Shown here piece by piece: positions 31,690 to 42,271 of a stretch of 64,000 nucleotides of DNA. The position numbers and the translations under genes are program-made. Origin of the DNA: Plotosus lineatus (lineage: Eukaryota > Chordata > Actinopteri > Siluriformes > Plotosidae); the NCBI GenBank assembly GCA_024760905.1, contig CM045737.1, forward strand, positions 9,419,107 through 9,483,106, read 5' to 3'. The notes below the pieces were generated by a model. The model was not told where the DNA came from. It was given only the letters and a program-made list of their open reading frames with translations, and did no database searches. The first letter of the stretch is position 1; each line of letters opens with the position of its first letter.

Positions 31690-34600
31690 ATCATCATCAT
31701 CATCATCATCATCTTCCGCTTAGTCCAAGGTCGGGTCGCGGGGGCAGCAACCTAACAAAGAGGTCCAGACATCCCTCTCCCAAGCCACTTCCTCCAACTC
31801 TCCCGGGGGGACACCGAGGCGGTCCCAGACAAGTCGAGAGACATAGTCCCTCCAGCCTGTTCTAGGTCGACCCTGGGGTCTCTTCCCGGTTGGACATGCC
31901 CGAAACACCACACCAGGGAGGCGTCCGGGGGGCATTCTAATCAGATGCCTGAGCCACCTCAACTGGCCCCTCTCAATGCGGAGGAGCAGCGGATCTACTC
32001 CGAGCTCTCCCCGGATGGTGGAGCTTCTCACTTTATCTCTAAGGGAGAACCCCGCCACCTGGCGAAGGAAGCTCATTTCAGCCGCTTGTATCTGTGATCT
32101 TTTTCTTTCGGTCATTACTCAAAGCTCGTGACCATAGGTGAGGGTTGGAACGTAGATCGACTGGTAAATTGAGAGCTTCGCCATGCGGCTCAGCTCCTTC
32201 TTCACCACGATGGACCGATACAGGCACCGCTTAACAGCAGAGGCTGCAGCGATCCGTCTGTCGATCTCTTGCTCCATCCTTCCCTCACTCGTAAACAAGA
32301 CCCCAAGATACTTAAACTCCTCCACTTGGGGCAGGACCTCATTCCCGACCCGGAGGGTTTATTCCACCATTGTCCGACTGAGATCCATGGCCTCAGACTT
32401 GGCGGTACTGATCTTCATCCCCGCTGCTTTGCACTCAGCTGCGAATCACTCCAATGAGAGCTGGAGGGCCCGACTTGATGAAGCCAAAAGGACAACATCA
32501 GCCGCAAACGATATCCGATGGCCACCAAACCAGAACCCCTCATCGCCTCGACTGCGCCTAGAAATTCTGTCCATAAAAATTATGAACGGAATCGGTGACA
32601 AAGGACAGCCTTGGCGGACTCCAACTCCCACTGGAAACGAATCCGACCTGCTGTTACCAATACAGACCAAACTCTGTCTCCAGTGATACAGCGACCGAAT
32701 AGCTCGTAGCAACGGGTCTGGAACTCTCGGAGCACGCCCCACAAGATCATTCGAGGTACACAGTTGAAAGCCTTCTCCAAATCCACAAAGCACATGTGGA
32801 CAGATTGGGCAAACTCCCATGCCCCCTCCAGAATCCTGTGGAGCGTATAGAGTTGGTCAAGAGTGCTACGGCCAAGTCGAAAACCACGTTGTTCCTCCTG
32901 AATCCGAGGTTTTTGACAACCTCAGTGACCTCCACTCCAGTGATGGGCGGACCCTCACCCGAGCCCCCAGGGTCTTCCTCTTCCACGGAGGTGGGATTGA
33001 GGAGGTCCTCAAAGTATTCCCTCCACCTCTCGACGACATCCCCAGTCAAGGTAAGCAGCTCCCCACCTCCACTGTAAACAGTGTTTGTGAAGAACTGCTT
33101 CCCCCTCCTGTGGCGTCGGATGGTGGTCCAGAACCTTTTTGAGGCCAACCGATAATCACTCTCTGGGCCCTCACCTAACTCCTCCCACGCCCGAGACTTT
33201 GCATCTGCGACAGCCTCGGCTGCAGCACGTTTGGCCTGCCGGTACCCGTTTGCTGCCTCGGGAGTCCCACAGGCTTATAAAACCCGATAGGCCTCCTTCT
33301 TCAGCTGGACGGCCCCCTTCACCGCAGGTGTCCACCACTGGGTTCGGGGATTACCGCCACGACAAGTGCCGACAACCTTACGGCCACAGCTATGGGCTGC
33401 CACCTCAGCAATGGAGGCACGAAACATGGCCCATTCGGATTCCATGTCCCCCACCTCCTCCGGAACGTGGTTGTAGTTCTGCCAGAGGTGGGAGTTAAAG
33501 GCCTCTCGGACAGGGGACTCCGCCAAACGTTCCCAGCAGACCCTGATTACACACTTGGGCCTGCCAGGTCTGGAAGGCAACCTCCCACACCACCGAAGCC
33601 AACTCACCACCAGGTAGTGATTGGTAGACAGCTCAGCTCCTCTCTTCACCCGAGTGTATAGAACATATGGTCGCAAGTCTGATGACATGACTACAAAGTC
33701 AATCATCGAACTGCGACCTAGGGTGTCCTGGTGCCAAGTGCACTTATGGACACCCTTATGTTCGAACATGGTGTTCGTGATAGACAAACTATGACGAGCA
33801 CAGAAGTCCAACAATGAAACACCATTCGGATTCAGACTCGAGAGGCCGTACCTACCGATCACACCCTTCCAGGTCACACTATCTTTGCCCACATGGGCGT
33901 TGAAGTCTCCCAAGACAACGAGTGAGTCTCCCGAGGGAGCGTTCTCCAACACCCCACCCAAAGACTCCAAAAAGGGTGGGTACTCTGAATTGTCATTTGG
34001 TGCATAAGCACAAATAACAGTCAGGACCCGTCCCCCCACCCGAAGATGGAGGGAAGCTACCCTTTCGTCAACCGGGGAGAACCCCAACATTTGGGCACCA
34101 AGACGGGGGGCAACAAGAATACCCACACCGGCTCGCCGCCTCTCCCCATGAGCAACTCCAGAAGAGAAGAAGGTCCAGCCTCTTTTGAGATGGATGGTTC
34201 CAGAGCCCAAGCTATGCGTTGAGGTGAGCCCGACTATATCTAGTCGGTATCTCTCCACCTCACGCACCAAATCAGGCTCCTTTCCCGCCAGAGAGGTGAC
34301 TTTCCATGTCCCGAGGGTCAGGGTAAGTAGCCGAGGATGGGTCCGACAGAACCCATGCGTTTGGCTGCCACCCAACTCACATTGCACCCGACCCCTAAAA
34401 CACCTCCCACGGGTGGTGGGTCCATGGGAGGGCGGACCCATGTCTCCTTTTCGGGCTAGGCCCGGCCAGGCTCCATGGGCATAAGCCCGACCACCAGGTG
34501 CTCGCCTTCGAGCCCCTCCCATGGGCCTGGCTCCAGGAGGGAACCCCGGTGACCCGCGTCCGGGCAAGGGAGACTGCTTCCTGTGCTCTCTCTCAGATGT

Positions 34601-34768
34601 CATGTGTCATAGGGGTTTTTGAATCGCACTTCGTCTGGACCTTCACCCCGGACCTGTTTGCCTTGGGTGACCCTACCAGGGGTATTTGCCCCCGACAACA
34701 TAGCTCCTAGGATCATTCGGTCATGCAAACCCCTCCACCACGATAAGGTGGCGATTCAGGGAGGGGCT
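31690..34768 (-). mobile_element. Rex3-like (RTE clade) LINE, end to end
   Basis: Runs from a 5' end at about 34768 (CCCCTCCCTGAATCGCC) to a 3' tail of ATG repeats at 31690-31715. Endonuclease frame 34603-33275 shows [55 protein letters not shown]. After one stop the linker continues (FWTTIRRHRRGKQ). RT: a deletion at about 32918 removes the finger region; then CFVDLEKAFNCVPR and GVRQGCPLSP follow, but the catalytic FADD is damaged (ISFAADVVLLASS). The C-terminal part is YLGVLFTSEGRMEQEIDRR and RLPGVVFRACPTGKRPQGRP. Inactive. The 3' tail of short GAT-type repeats fits Rex3. Flanks carry a probable 10-bp target duplication (CTAGAATATT/CTATAATATT). Confidence 0.88.
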
Positions 34769-35490
34769 ATAATATTACATGGTCTATAATAACCACTAAG
34801 TCATTCAGCAAGCTTTTTTATATTTATTAATAATTAATAATAATTATTCATTTATTATTTAGACCCCCGCCGACCCCAAAGCCGGCATTCACGTGATGTG
34901 GACATGCTGAAATTGTGCATGGAGGTCATCGCAGCTAACAAAGCTAAACCGAGTTCTAACCTTAATAATAAAAAGTAATTTATTCTCATTTGTGTCAAGA
35001 AGAAAACGAATAAATAAAACAAGACTTCCCATTCGCGTTGGAGAAAAGGCCTGATTCGTTCCAAGGCCCCCAATACTACCCCTGAAACCCTTTAAAAATT
35101 ATAAAAGTAAACCTTTTTAGGCCTCCTTCTGCTTCAATATCGAACCGATGGTAGATGGGTTTCGGCCATATTCCGTTGCGATGGCACTCAACCACATGCT
35201 ACGAGCCCGCTTCTTTGTTTCACTCCGGAAATCACTTTCACCAAAGAATCACGAGCGCACGTGTGTGTGTGTGTGCTCATGTGTGTTGACCATGTCTTCT
35301 TTGCAGCGTGATAATCTGACAAATGTTTGTGCAAGGTTAAAAGCCTCTCTGGACAGATAGGGAAATGTGTTGACTGATGACAGAAGTGTGGTGGGAAGAT
35401 GGAAAGAGTTCATTGAAGAGCTGATGAATGAGGAAAATGAGAGAGAAAACCTGCTCAAGTTTCATCACCTAAATTTTCTGGGAGATGACA
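34769..35490 (-). repeat. Repeat block continuation, P-repeat piece and LINE sliver
   Basis: 34769-35035 continues the block split by the Rex3-like LINE (ACATGGTCTATAATAACCAC, GTGATGTGGACATGCTG). 35040-35350 is part of the P-repeat type also found at 19800-20045 and 48490-48745. 35356-35452 is a + strand LINE sliver encoding NVLTDDRSVVGRWKEFIEE-like residues of the linker region. Confidence 0.55.
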
Positions 35491-35562
35491 CCCCTCGTCA
35501 GGGAATCAAACCCCGGTCTTCCACTTGATAGGTGGAGATACTGTCTACTATACTAACGAGGA
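35491..35562 (-). pseudogene. tRNA-Asp-like pseudogene
   Basis: 5' acceptor TCCTCGT with 3' ACGAGGGG (mostly paired), D-arm TAGTATAGTAGAC changed, anticodon loop CTATCAA (GTC lost, now ATC), T-loop TTTGATT. Confidence 0.55.
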
Positions 35563-35951
35563 AAGACTAATAATTCTTCAGGGGCTCAAGTCCCACTTTG
35601 TGACGTGTCGTGGACAGGCCAAAAAGGCAAATGCATGTCATCGCAGCACTGAAAGCGAAACCTCGTTCTAACCTTAAACATAAAAAGTCATTTATTCTTA
35701 TTTGTGTCCCTAAAAACGAATAAATAAAACAAAACTTCGCTTTAGGGGACCATATGCACCACCCATTAAAGGTATGCAATACAAACCCCACAGACACACA
35801 GAGACGGACAAAGACGCACATGGAGATGCACACACAGACACACACACACACACACAAGAGAGGGAGAGAGAGAGAGAGACAGATGCACAGAACAGACTCA
35901 GAGAGAGAGAGAGATGCACACACACACACAGAAATATGCACAGACACACAC
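35563..35951 (-). repeat. T-unit spacer, left half of provirus target
   Basis: GTGACGTGTCGTGGACAGGC, AAACGAATAAATAAAACAAA and CA/GA microsatellite 35790-35951. The microsatellite is interrupted at 35951 by the provirus and resumes at 43195. Confidence 0.75.
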
Positions 35952-36532
35952 TGTAGGAATTTTTCTCAGAAGAAGTTCCTAGTTAAATCTGCACGACCTG
36001 GATTCCTGTATCTCAACGTCTGAGAGCGCTCCGGGAGCAACAGACAAGCAACCACACGAGTGAAATCAGTCTGGTTTATTCATCGGAAGCTCATCGAACA
36101 CATGCAGTGTCCTCTTATTTATACAGAGGGATATGCGTGCAAAGCATTTATTGCATGTTCATAAAGCATTAACATATATGTTTGTGCACTGCGGTACGTA
36201 ACACTTGGGGATGTGCATGCAGAGTTGTAATTGTGTTGTCACAAAGCATTTCCATATACATGTTTGTGCCCTGCGGCGCTTAACACTTGGCTAATTACAT
36301 TTCAAAGCAATTCCTCATTGTTATACATTGTTACTTTCCGAATCCCACACCAGAACCGAAACACGACACAGGAACACCCACCCAACAGTTTCATGTGCCT
36401 AGCGCACATGTCACAATTACAAGTAGAACAGGAAGCTTTAGATACACAGAAGTTACAATACACACATAGTTGCATCCCATTTACAATACACACATAGTTG
36501 CATCTCATTTATCCTATCAATTTATTCCTTCA
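35952..36532 (-). repeat. 3' LTR of the provirus
   Basis: 581 bp, TG...CA on minus. TATA box TATAAATAA on minus at 36115-36123; AATAAA at 36075-36080. It carries a 28-bp tandem duplication at 36453-36508 absent from the other LTR. Otherwise closely similar to the 5' LTR. Confidence 0.92.
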
Positions 36533-36545
36533 ATCCCCTCTTTTT
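36533..36545 (-). other. Polypurine tract of the provirus
   Basis: Minus-strand AAAAAGAGGGGAT immediately before the 3' LTR; the primer site for plus-strand DNA synthesis. Confidence 0.85.
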
Positions 36546-36889
36546 ATACTATGAAATATGTATAAATTCTGTAGCGGCACGCCGGATCCCTCTCTTTCTT
36601 GTGGCATTCCAGAGGTGGTTTTTTCTTCGTGTGGAATGTTGGACACCGTAGGGAAAAAACCAGGCCGTGGTTGCGCCGAGGCTGGTACTTGAAGGGCAGG
36701 CGGGGCCCCATCGGCCTTCGCCCACGTACCTCAGGGCTCCGGTAGCCTTCCCGTCCGGATGTATCCAAGCATTACACACGCACACGACGTATTCTTGGGT
36801 CCGTAGTCATCGCCGGCTGTATCCACACAACGCACTCCCGGGTCCACAGTCATCGACAGAGGCGGAGGGCAGGCGGGCACATCGGGGTT

Positions 36890-37090
36890 CGCTGAAGGAA
36901 CTAGATTCGAGTCATCAAACACCTAAAAATACAGGGTCCAAACACGCAAACCAACAACAAACACATACATACAGGAACAAGCATGGTTAAATACGGGGTA
37001 AACATGCCAAAAAGAGAGTGGGGGAATTCCCAGCCATAGTTTGGACTTTCGTCGCGTCGCAGTTGGTCCGCTACGTCACGCATTTTTTGT
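36890..37090 (-). pseudogene. env transmembrane-subunit remnant
   Basis: Minus frame 37083-36901 contains a hydrophobic span (MLVPVCMCLLLVCVFGP) followed by CIFRCL and basic residues, resembling the membrane anchor and tail of a retroviral Env. No surface subunit, fusion peptide or immunosuppressive-type segment is visible between here and pol, so env is almost wholly deleted. Confidence 0.5.
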
Positions 37091-37311
37091 AACTGGTGTA
37101 ATTGTCCCGTGCTGGGGTATATACATAACTTGGATTTTAAATGGGCGTTATCCGACCCGTGTGCGAGAGGATGTGGTGGTGATACTTAGGTATCTGGATC
37201 AGGTCAAGACAAGTAAGTCATTCAGCCCAGAAGGGCTGGTATCTCGAGATCTGAAAGAGAGGTAAATGAGGACAAAAATTTCACAAATACAAAGTGCACT
37301 TGATACATCAT
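37091..37311 (-). other. pol-env junction remnant, no intact frame
   Basis: About 220 bp between the pol C-terminus and the env remnant, with stops in all minus frames. No splice acceptor could be assigned. I see no other feature. Confidence 0.4.
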
Positions 37312-39170
37312 TGTGGACTTTTCTTCAGTCTGGTAGCATGGATCCACTGTGGAAAGAGGTCAGTTAGTACAGCGGTATGAGTAACAGCGAGTATCTCCGT
37401 GGGCTCACTGTAAGGGGTGTCTCTCAAAGGGGAATTTAGTTTCGCAAATTTTTTTCTTGACCAGCACCTTGTCTCCTACCTTGAAGGCGTGAGTGCTTGC
37501 ATCGGCCGGGACCGAAGTATTCTGATTAGTGCGTTTCCAATAGTCGTTTAGGACCTTAACAAGGCCCACGGCATACTTGCTCATGTGTATATCTAAATCT
37601 TCCGTCCCCAAAGCCTGTTTTCCCTTCCTCCAAGGAGCGGGAAAGGGTCTCCCCATTACCACTTCGTAAGGAGATAGATTCCCTAAGGCCACCTGCGAGG
37701 TCATTCGCAGATCCGCCAAAACCACGGGTATTACTGAAACCCAATTTCTTGATCCAGTGGCGTGCATTGCCTTCCGTAATTTCCCTTTAATTGTTCTGTT
37801 TGTTCGTTCCACGACTCCGGAGGACTGAGGGTGATATGGGACATGGAAACGCCAATTGATCTTTAGCTCTTGGGCCAACAGTTGAGTGACTTTTGAGGTG
37901 AATGGTGTACCTTTGTCCGAATCAATTCCCAACGGGAGGCCATATCTGGGAATAATTTCCTGTGATAACTTTTGAACCACTACTCGGGCGTTTTCGTTCC
38001 CACATGGGAAAGCTTCAACCCACCAGGAAAATTTATCCACGATGACCAATAGATATTTAAAGGGGCCCTGCCGGGGCATGTGAGTAAAATCTATCTGCCA
38101 CTCCTGGAAGGGAGTATCTGGTTTCGGCAGATGCTGATGTGATGCATGTGGTTTGGACACATTGTTCTGTGCACAAATCAGGCATTTGTCCAGAATGCTG
38201 TGTACCGTAGAGGCTAGTTGTCGTATACAAAAATCTTTTTCCATATCTGTCACCACCCCTCTTCGACCGCGATGTGTAGGCCCGTGAAACTCGCGGATGA
38301 GGAAAGGAAGACAGTGCGTGGGCAGACATAAGCGACCGGTCGAATCGAGTAGAATGCCGTCCCCCGAGGGCTGAGAGCCATGCAAAGACCAAAAATCAGT
38401 GTGGTCAGAGGAATGACCGCGGGTCTTTACGATCGCTAAATGGAGCGGGAGATTGCAGGACACAATAAGATCCTGGACTAAGGTGGAATGTGAAATGTGC
38501 TTACCGTCAGCAGCAGTGAAACCACGAGATTGCCAGATACTGCCGAAATCGTACGCCACCCCGAAAGCGTAACGAGAGTCAGTGTATATAGTAACATCCT
38601 GGTCGGAGGCGAGAGTGCATGCCCGAGTGAGCGCGTATAACTCCGCTGCTTGGGCGGAATTAAAGGGGAGCGAGTACGCTTCCAAAACTTGGTCCGGTAA
38701 GGAACATACCGCGTAGCCGCAGAGGAAAACTCCGTCAGAGGGTTTCTAGCATGACCCATCCACAAACAGGGAGAGACCTGTGGAGAGAGGCGTGGATAAT
38801 AAGTCGGACCTAATACTGGTGTCATGGACAATGGTGTCCATGCGGTCATGTTTCAACGGTTCGCAGTCATCCTGAGTATTAAGCAGGCGCTGTAGGGCCT
38901 GGGCCACGTTATCTAGGGAAGAGGAACAAGAGATGGTTAGATTATCAGTAGCACAAAGGATGGCCTCGTAACCTGAGCGACGTTGAGAAGACATGTGTTG
39001 TGTGGACAGAGTATTAAGGATATGCCTAACCTGATAGCTGGTGTGTAAAACGAGTGGATGGGAGAGCACTATTTTTTCTGCTTCGAGAACTAACACCGCT
39101 CTGGCAGCGACAGCGCGAAGGCAAGCAGGTAAACCCTGAGCTACAGTATCTAAAGTTTTGGAGAGGAAAG
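37312..39170 (-). pseudogene. Provirus pol: RT connection, RNase H and integrase
   Basis: One frame from about 39170 to 37405 with a single in-frame TAG at 38746-38748. It starts in the RT connection domain (CLRAVAARAVLVLEAEKI), then RNase H (LFVDGSC; NSAQAAELYALT; IYTDSRYAFGVA). Integrase has an H-x3-H/C-x2-C zinc site (HGPTHRG ... KCLICAQ), the catalytic core with WQIDFTHMP, SDKGTPF and YHPQSSGVVERTNRTIKGK (D, D, E), and a C-terminal VGDKVLVKKK. After 37405 the last residues (WIHATRLKK) continue in another frame, marking a frameshift. Acts in reverse transcription and DNA integration; inactive here. Confidence 0.9.
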
Positions 39171-39481
39171 CACAGGTAAATCACAGAGAAATGGGTATGG
39201 TCGCAAGGAATGGAAGCCATAATAGAGGGCACGTCCAGGACGACCGGCGAGACTGGGATGATGAGCTCATTAATTTTTCTGAGGTCCTGGGTTAGGCGCC
39301 AAGAACCGTCCGGCTTGGGAACCGGGTTCACAGGAGTGTTATAAGGGCTTGTGCACGGCACGATGATAGCCTGTTCCAGAAGAGCGGCCAAAATGGTGTC
39401 GATATCCAACATTTTTTGAGGCGATAAGGGGTATTGTCGGATGTACACAGGCGAAATGTGCTCGGGACGCAGTCCACGCAA
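39171..39481 (-). pseudogene. Provirus pol: RT N-terminal remnant with catalytic core deleted
   Basis: Frame shows QYPLSPQKM, the TSPYNTPVNPVPKPDGSWR finger motif and QDLRKINELI, then runs into the first palm motif (HFSVI) and stops making sense at about 39178. The following bases are RT connection domain in a different frame. The palm with the Y-x-D-D site and the thumb are missing, judged by the usual spacing to be about 0.5-0.6 kb. This deletion alone abolishes polymerase function. Confidence 0.82.
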
Positions 39482-39955
39482 CCCACGTCATTCTTATGTT
39501 CTGCCCAAAGATTGGTGGGCAACGTGTCGAGTACAGGGGGCGAGGTGGAACTCGCCACGCACACCGAATTAACGTTAAAAGGCAAGGGCTGCGCTTGCAA
39601 TGAAAACAGAGAAACAGAGGTGTCGCACGTTTGAATGGTCATGCTCGAGCCCTGGAAAGAGATGTGAAACCCCAGAATGCTCATGAGATCGCGGCCCAGC
39701 AAATTAAAAGGGCATTCGGACATATATACAAAGGAGTAGGATATTTGCAATGTATCAAGCGTAGGGTCATCAGGAAAACGTAAAAGAAGGGGCGGCGTAT
39801 GCAGCACCCTGATAGTCCCTGCCTAAAGAAGATAGGGTTGCGCCGCTATCGATAACAAAAAGATATTCTACCCCTTCTAGAACAACAGGAAGGAGAGGCA
39901 GATTCTCATTGCAGGGCGAGTTAAACACTAGGTGCATTAAGCTACAGGTCACGGG
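39482..39955 (-). pseudogene. Provirus protease
   Basis: FVIDSGAT active-site motif at about 39836-39860 (aspartic protease D-S-G-A), with the C-terminal NLLGRDLM motif in frame 39807-39328. The two motifs lie in different frames, indicating a frameshift near 39800. A Pro/Ser-rich spacer (VASSTSPPVLDTLPT) leads to RT. Confidence 0.8.
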
Positions 39956-40757
39956 GTCCCTACTCCGCGGGCATCCCTATTCGTGCTCCCGCGGGTATGG
40001 CCGTGTTGGCGATTCGCCTGCGGAATCTGAGTGGGGGCGAGACGGGTTGTCTCCCTGGTGGGTCCGAGAGGCAGAATTACATTCGTCTCTTTGTCTCTTT
40101 CTACACTCTTTTTTCCAATGCCCTTCTATACCACAATAATGACACTTTCCGGTCTTTCTATACGAATCCCTTCCCCTATTCTTATCACGAGGGCCATCGC
40201 CAGCAGAACCCTATTCTTCACATTCAATAGTCCATCTGATTCTAACATACGAACCCTTTCTCCGGCAGTTCTAACGATGAGACGTTGACGATCTGTGAAA
40301 TGCGGTTTAAGTGCGCTCTGAACCTCTGGGAGACAATTACTTAAAAAACTGGACACGAACATAGAATTTGCCTCTTCGGTACGAAGATCAAATCCTCCTA
40401 CATGACGCCAAGTTTCAGTACAGCGATTCCAAAATACCGAAGTTAGTTTGCCCCGCTTCTGCTTACAATTAGTTACGTGTGAAAGATCGCAAGCTCCCTC
40501 CCGTCGGGAGACTAGATAAGCCGTAAACTGCGCGCGCAAGGTTTTTAATGCGTCGGGATTATCTCTCCAATAGAGCGAGGAACGATAACGAGTCTGACGA
40601 CGCCACTCTTCCCCCCTGTCCTCTTCTATTTTTTTCGTTAGTCACCTCATCGTTTCTGGGGTCCAAGCAGGGGACATTCTGGAGGACCACAGCCTCATTG
40701 TATGCTTCCTTTAGGGTAGACTGCAGGATAAAGCGATAGTCCCCTCCCGTTAGTTGG
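39956..40757 (-). pseudogene. Provirus gag: capsid C-terminal part and nucleocapsid
   Basis: Capsid-like residues (LTGGDYRFILQSTLKEAYNEA near 40755-40690), a frameshift around 40620-40650, then YWRDNPDALKTLRAQF and a helical stretch to about 40250. Nucleocapsid has one CCHC knuckle at 40103-40144 (C-x2-C-x4-H-x4-C, with GIEGHWKKEC), in a frame shifted from 40539-40126. Basic residues follow. Binds viral RNA in the family. Confidence 0.8.
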
Positions 40758-41068
40758 CAATACCTTCTTCTTTTCCTTTCGGCTTTTCCCTTCAGGGGTC
40801 GTCACAGCGAATCATCTGCCTCCATCTCACCCTATCCTTTGCATCTTCTCTTATACCAGCTACCTTCATGTCCTGCTTCACTTCTTCTTCTTTTCCTTTC
40901 GGCTTTTCCCTTCAGGGGTCGCCACAGCGAATCATCTGCCTCCATCTCACCCTATCCTTTGCATCTTCTTCTCTTACACCAACGACCTTCATGTCCTCTT
41001 TCACCACATCCATGAATCGTCTCTTTGGTCTTCCTCTGGGCCTTTTGCCTGGTAGTTCCAGCCTCAGC
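40758..41068 (-). mobile_element. LINE 3' end inserted in gag, tail duplicated
   Basis: Two consecutive copies of the RTE-like LINE 3' end (40758-40878 and 40879-41068), each containing CTTTTCCTTTCGGCTTTTCC and TCACAGCGAATCATCTGCC-like sequence on +. The larger copy reaches into the C-terminal coding end. It interrupts gag in the capsid region. Confidence 0.82.
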
Positions 41069-41944
41069 ATCCCTAGTGGACCGTATAAGCATATCTACAT
41101 AGGCCAGGGGTGTGTCCAAGCCAGGGAGCATGGAGATAATGTCTTTGAGTGCAGCCACGGACTGTGGTTCCACAACGATACCTCTTCCCCTATTTTGCCA
41201 TATACAAGCTACATTCTTCACTGCTCTAGGTTTAGGTGGCTTCGAGAGAGGAGGAGGATCGGGCTGAGAGTTTTCCCAGTCCGAATCCTCATCCCCCGAT
41301 GTATCTTCAGAGTCTTCCTCATTCACTGGCGGAGGCGGGGAGGGAATCATAACCTTGGGTCTTTGTTTTGATTTAATTTTAGGTCGCGCTCCAGCTCCGG
41401 GGGTTCCTCCTTCGGCAGTGAGCAGGGTTGGGTATAAGGCGGGGACCTCCGCTGGCTTAGGGTCAGCGGGGGTTAGCGGGACTATATCCCCCGATCCTAC
41501 TGGATAGGGTGGGGGAGCCGACGGGGGAGTTACGGGGGACACAGTTTGTACACAGCAAGCTGGACTTTTGGTATTTTTCCCTTTTCCCTTTTCTTTACTC
41601 ATTAATTTAGGTTTGGGGACACTCTGAGTCACCTTCTTGGGCTCGAAGAGCTTTTTAAGTTTTAACCAATACGAGCGCATCTCATACCATTTTACATAAA
41701 CCTCCTTCATGTATTCATAATCCCAGGAGGGGTTGCCCAATCCATCATAAATCATGCTATGCGCGGATGTCAGAAATCCTGCATCAAAAGTCCCATTTCT
41801 AGGGAAGTTTGGCACTTGGTCTAGTCCCTCCGTCCATCCGGCTAGATTACTAAGCCATGGTTCAGTATAATAAGCAAGACCACATTTATTCATCCATTCC
41901 TTGGGGGTTTCCCCGGGATTAGGCTTTGGGTAGGAATTTCCCAT
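41069..41944 (-). pseudogene. Provirus gag: matrix to capsid N-terminus
   Basis: Starts at ATG 41944 with MGNSYPK, a likely N-myristoylation signal. Matrix-like domain (WMNKCGLAYYTEPW), a Lys-rich region, then a Pro-rich segment with PPSAPPPYPV (PPPY late-budding motif), an acidic stretch (NEEDSEDTSGDEDSDW) and the beginning of capsid (WQNRGRGIVVEPQSVAAL). About 292 codons are open until the LINE insertion. Structural protein directed to the membrane in the family. Confidence 0.88.
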
Positions 41945-42250
41945 TGTTTACCCTCTAACAACAAAACAACAGAAAAAATACGTTGGCATACAGGAATACA
42001 GGGGCACCTTCTTTTTTCTTTCTTTCGTCTTTAGTTTTTTTTGTATTTGTATAGCGCTCTTCCCAGTTATAGCCACTGAGGATAACCGTCCCTTCGAGAG
42101 AAGGGGATAAACCGTCCCAGTTATAGTAACTGAGGATAACTGTCCCTTCGAGAGAAGGGGATAAACCGTCCCTTATAAAAAGGGGATAACAGACGCTCAA
42201 ATACTGCTAACCAGGTAGTCAAACAAATCTTGTCTTACCTGATCAGGAGT
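41945..42250 (-). other. Provirus 5' leader with 54-bp tandem repeats
   Basis: Untranslated leader between primer site and gag. Two near-identical 54-bp units at 42062-42115 and 42116-42169 and a partial third to about 42190, each holding CCCTTCGAGAGAAGGGG, which can fold as a hairpin. A packaging or translation role is possible by position but unproven. Confidence 0.7.
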
Positions 42251-42268
42251 ATCACGCCGGGGTCACCA
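42251..42268 (-). other. Primer-binding site, tRNA-Trp type
   Basis: Minus-strand TGGTGACCCCGGCGTGAT lies 3 nt inside the 5' LTR. By recall, the complement of the vertebrate tRNA-Trp 3' end is TGGTGACCCCGACGTGAT, one mismatch (17 of 18). tRNA-Trp priming is known from alpharetroviruses. Confidence 0.8.
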
Positions 42269-42271
42269 AAT

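Noticed and set aside
33275..34603. 442-codon minus frame as a host gene
   Set aside because: It is the endonuclease half of the Rex3-like LINE, preceded by the element's 5' end and followed by its RT.
37405..38685. 426-codon minus frame as a domesticated integrase gene
   Set aside because: It lies between paired LTRs in the normal pol order and carries an upstream in-frame stop and a C-terminal frameshift; nothing suggests selection for a host role.
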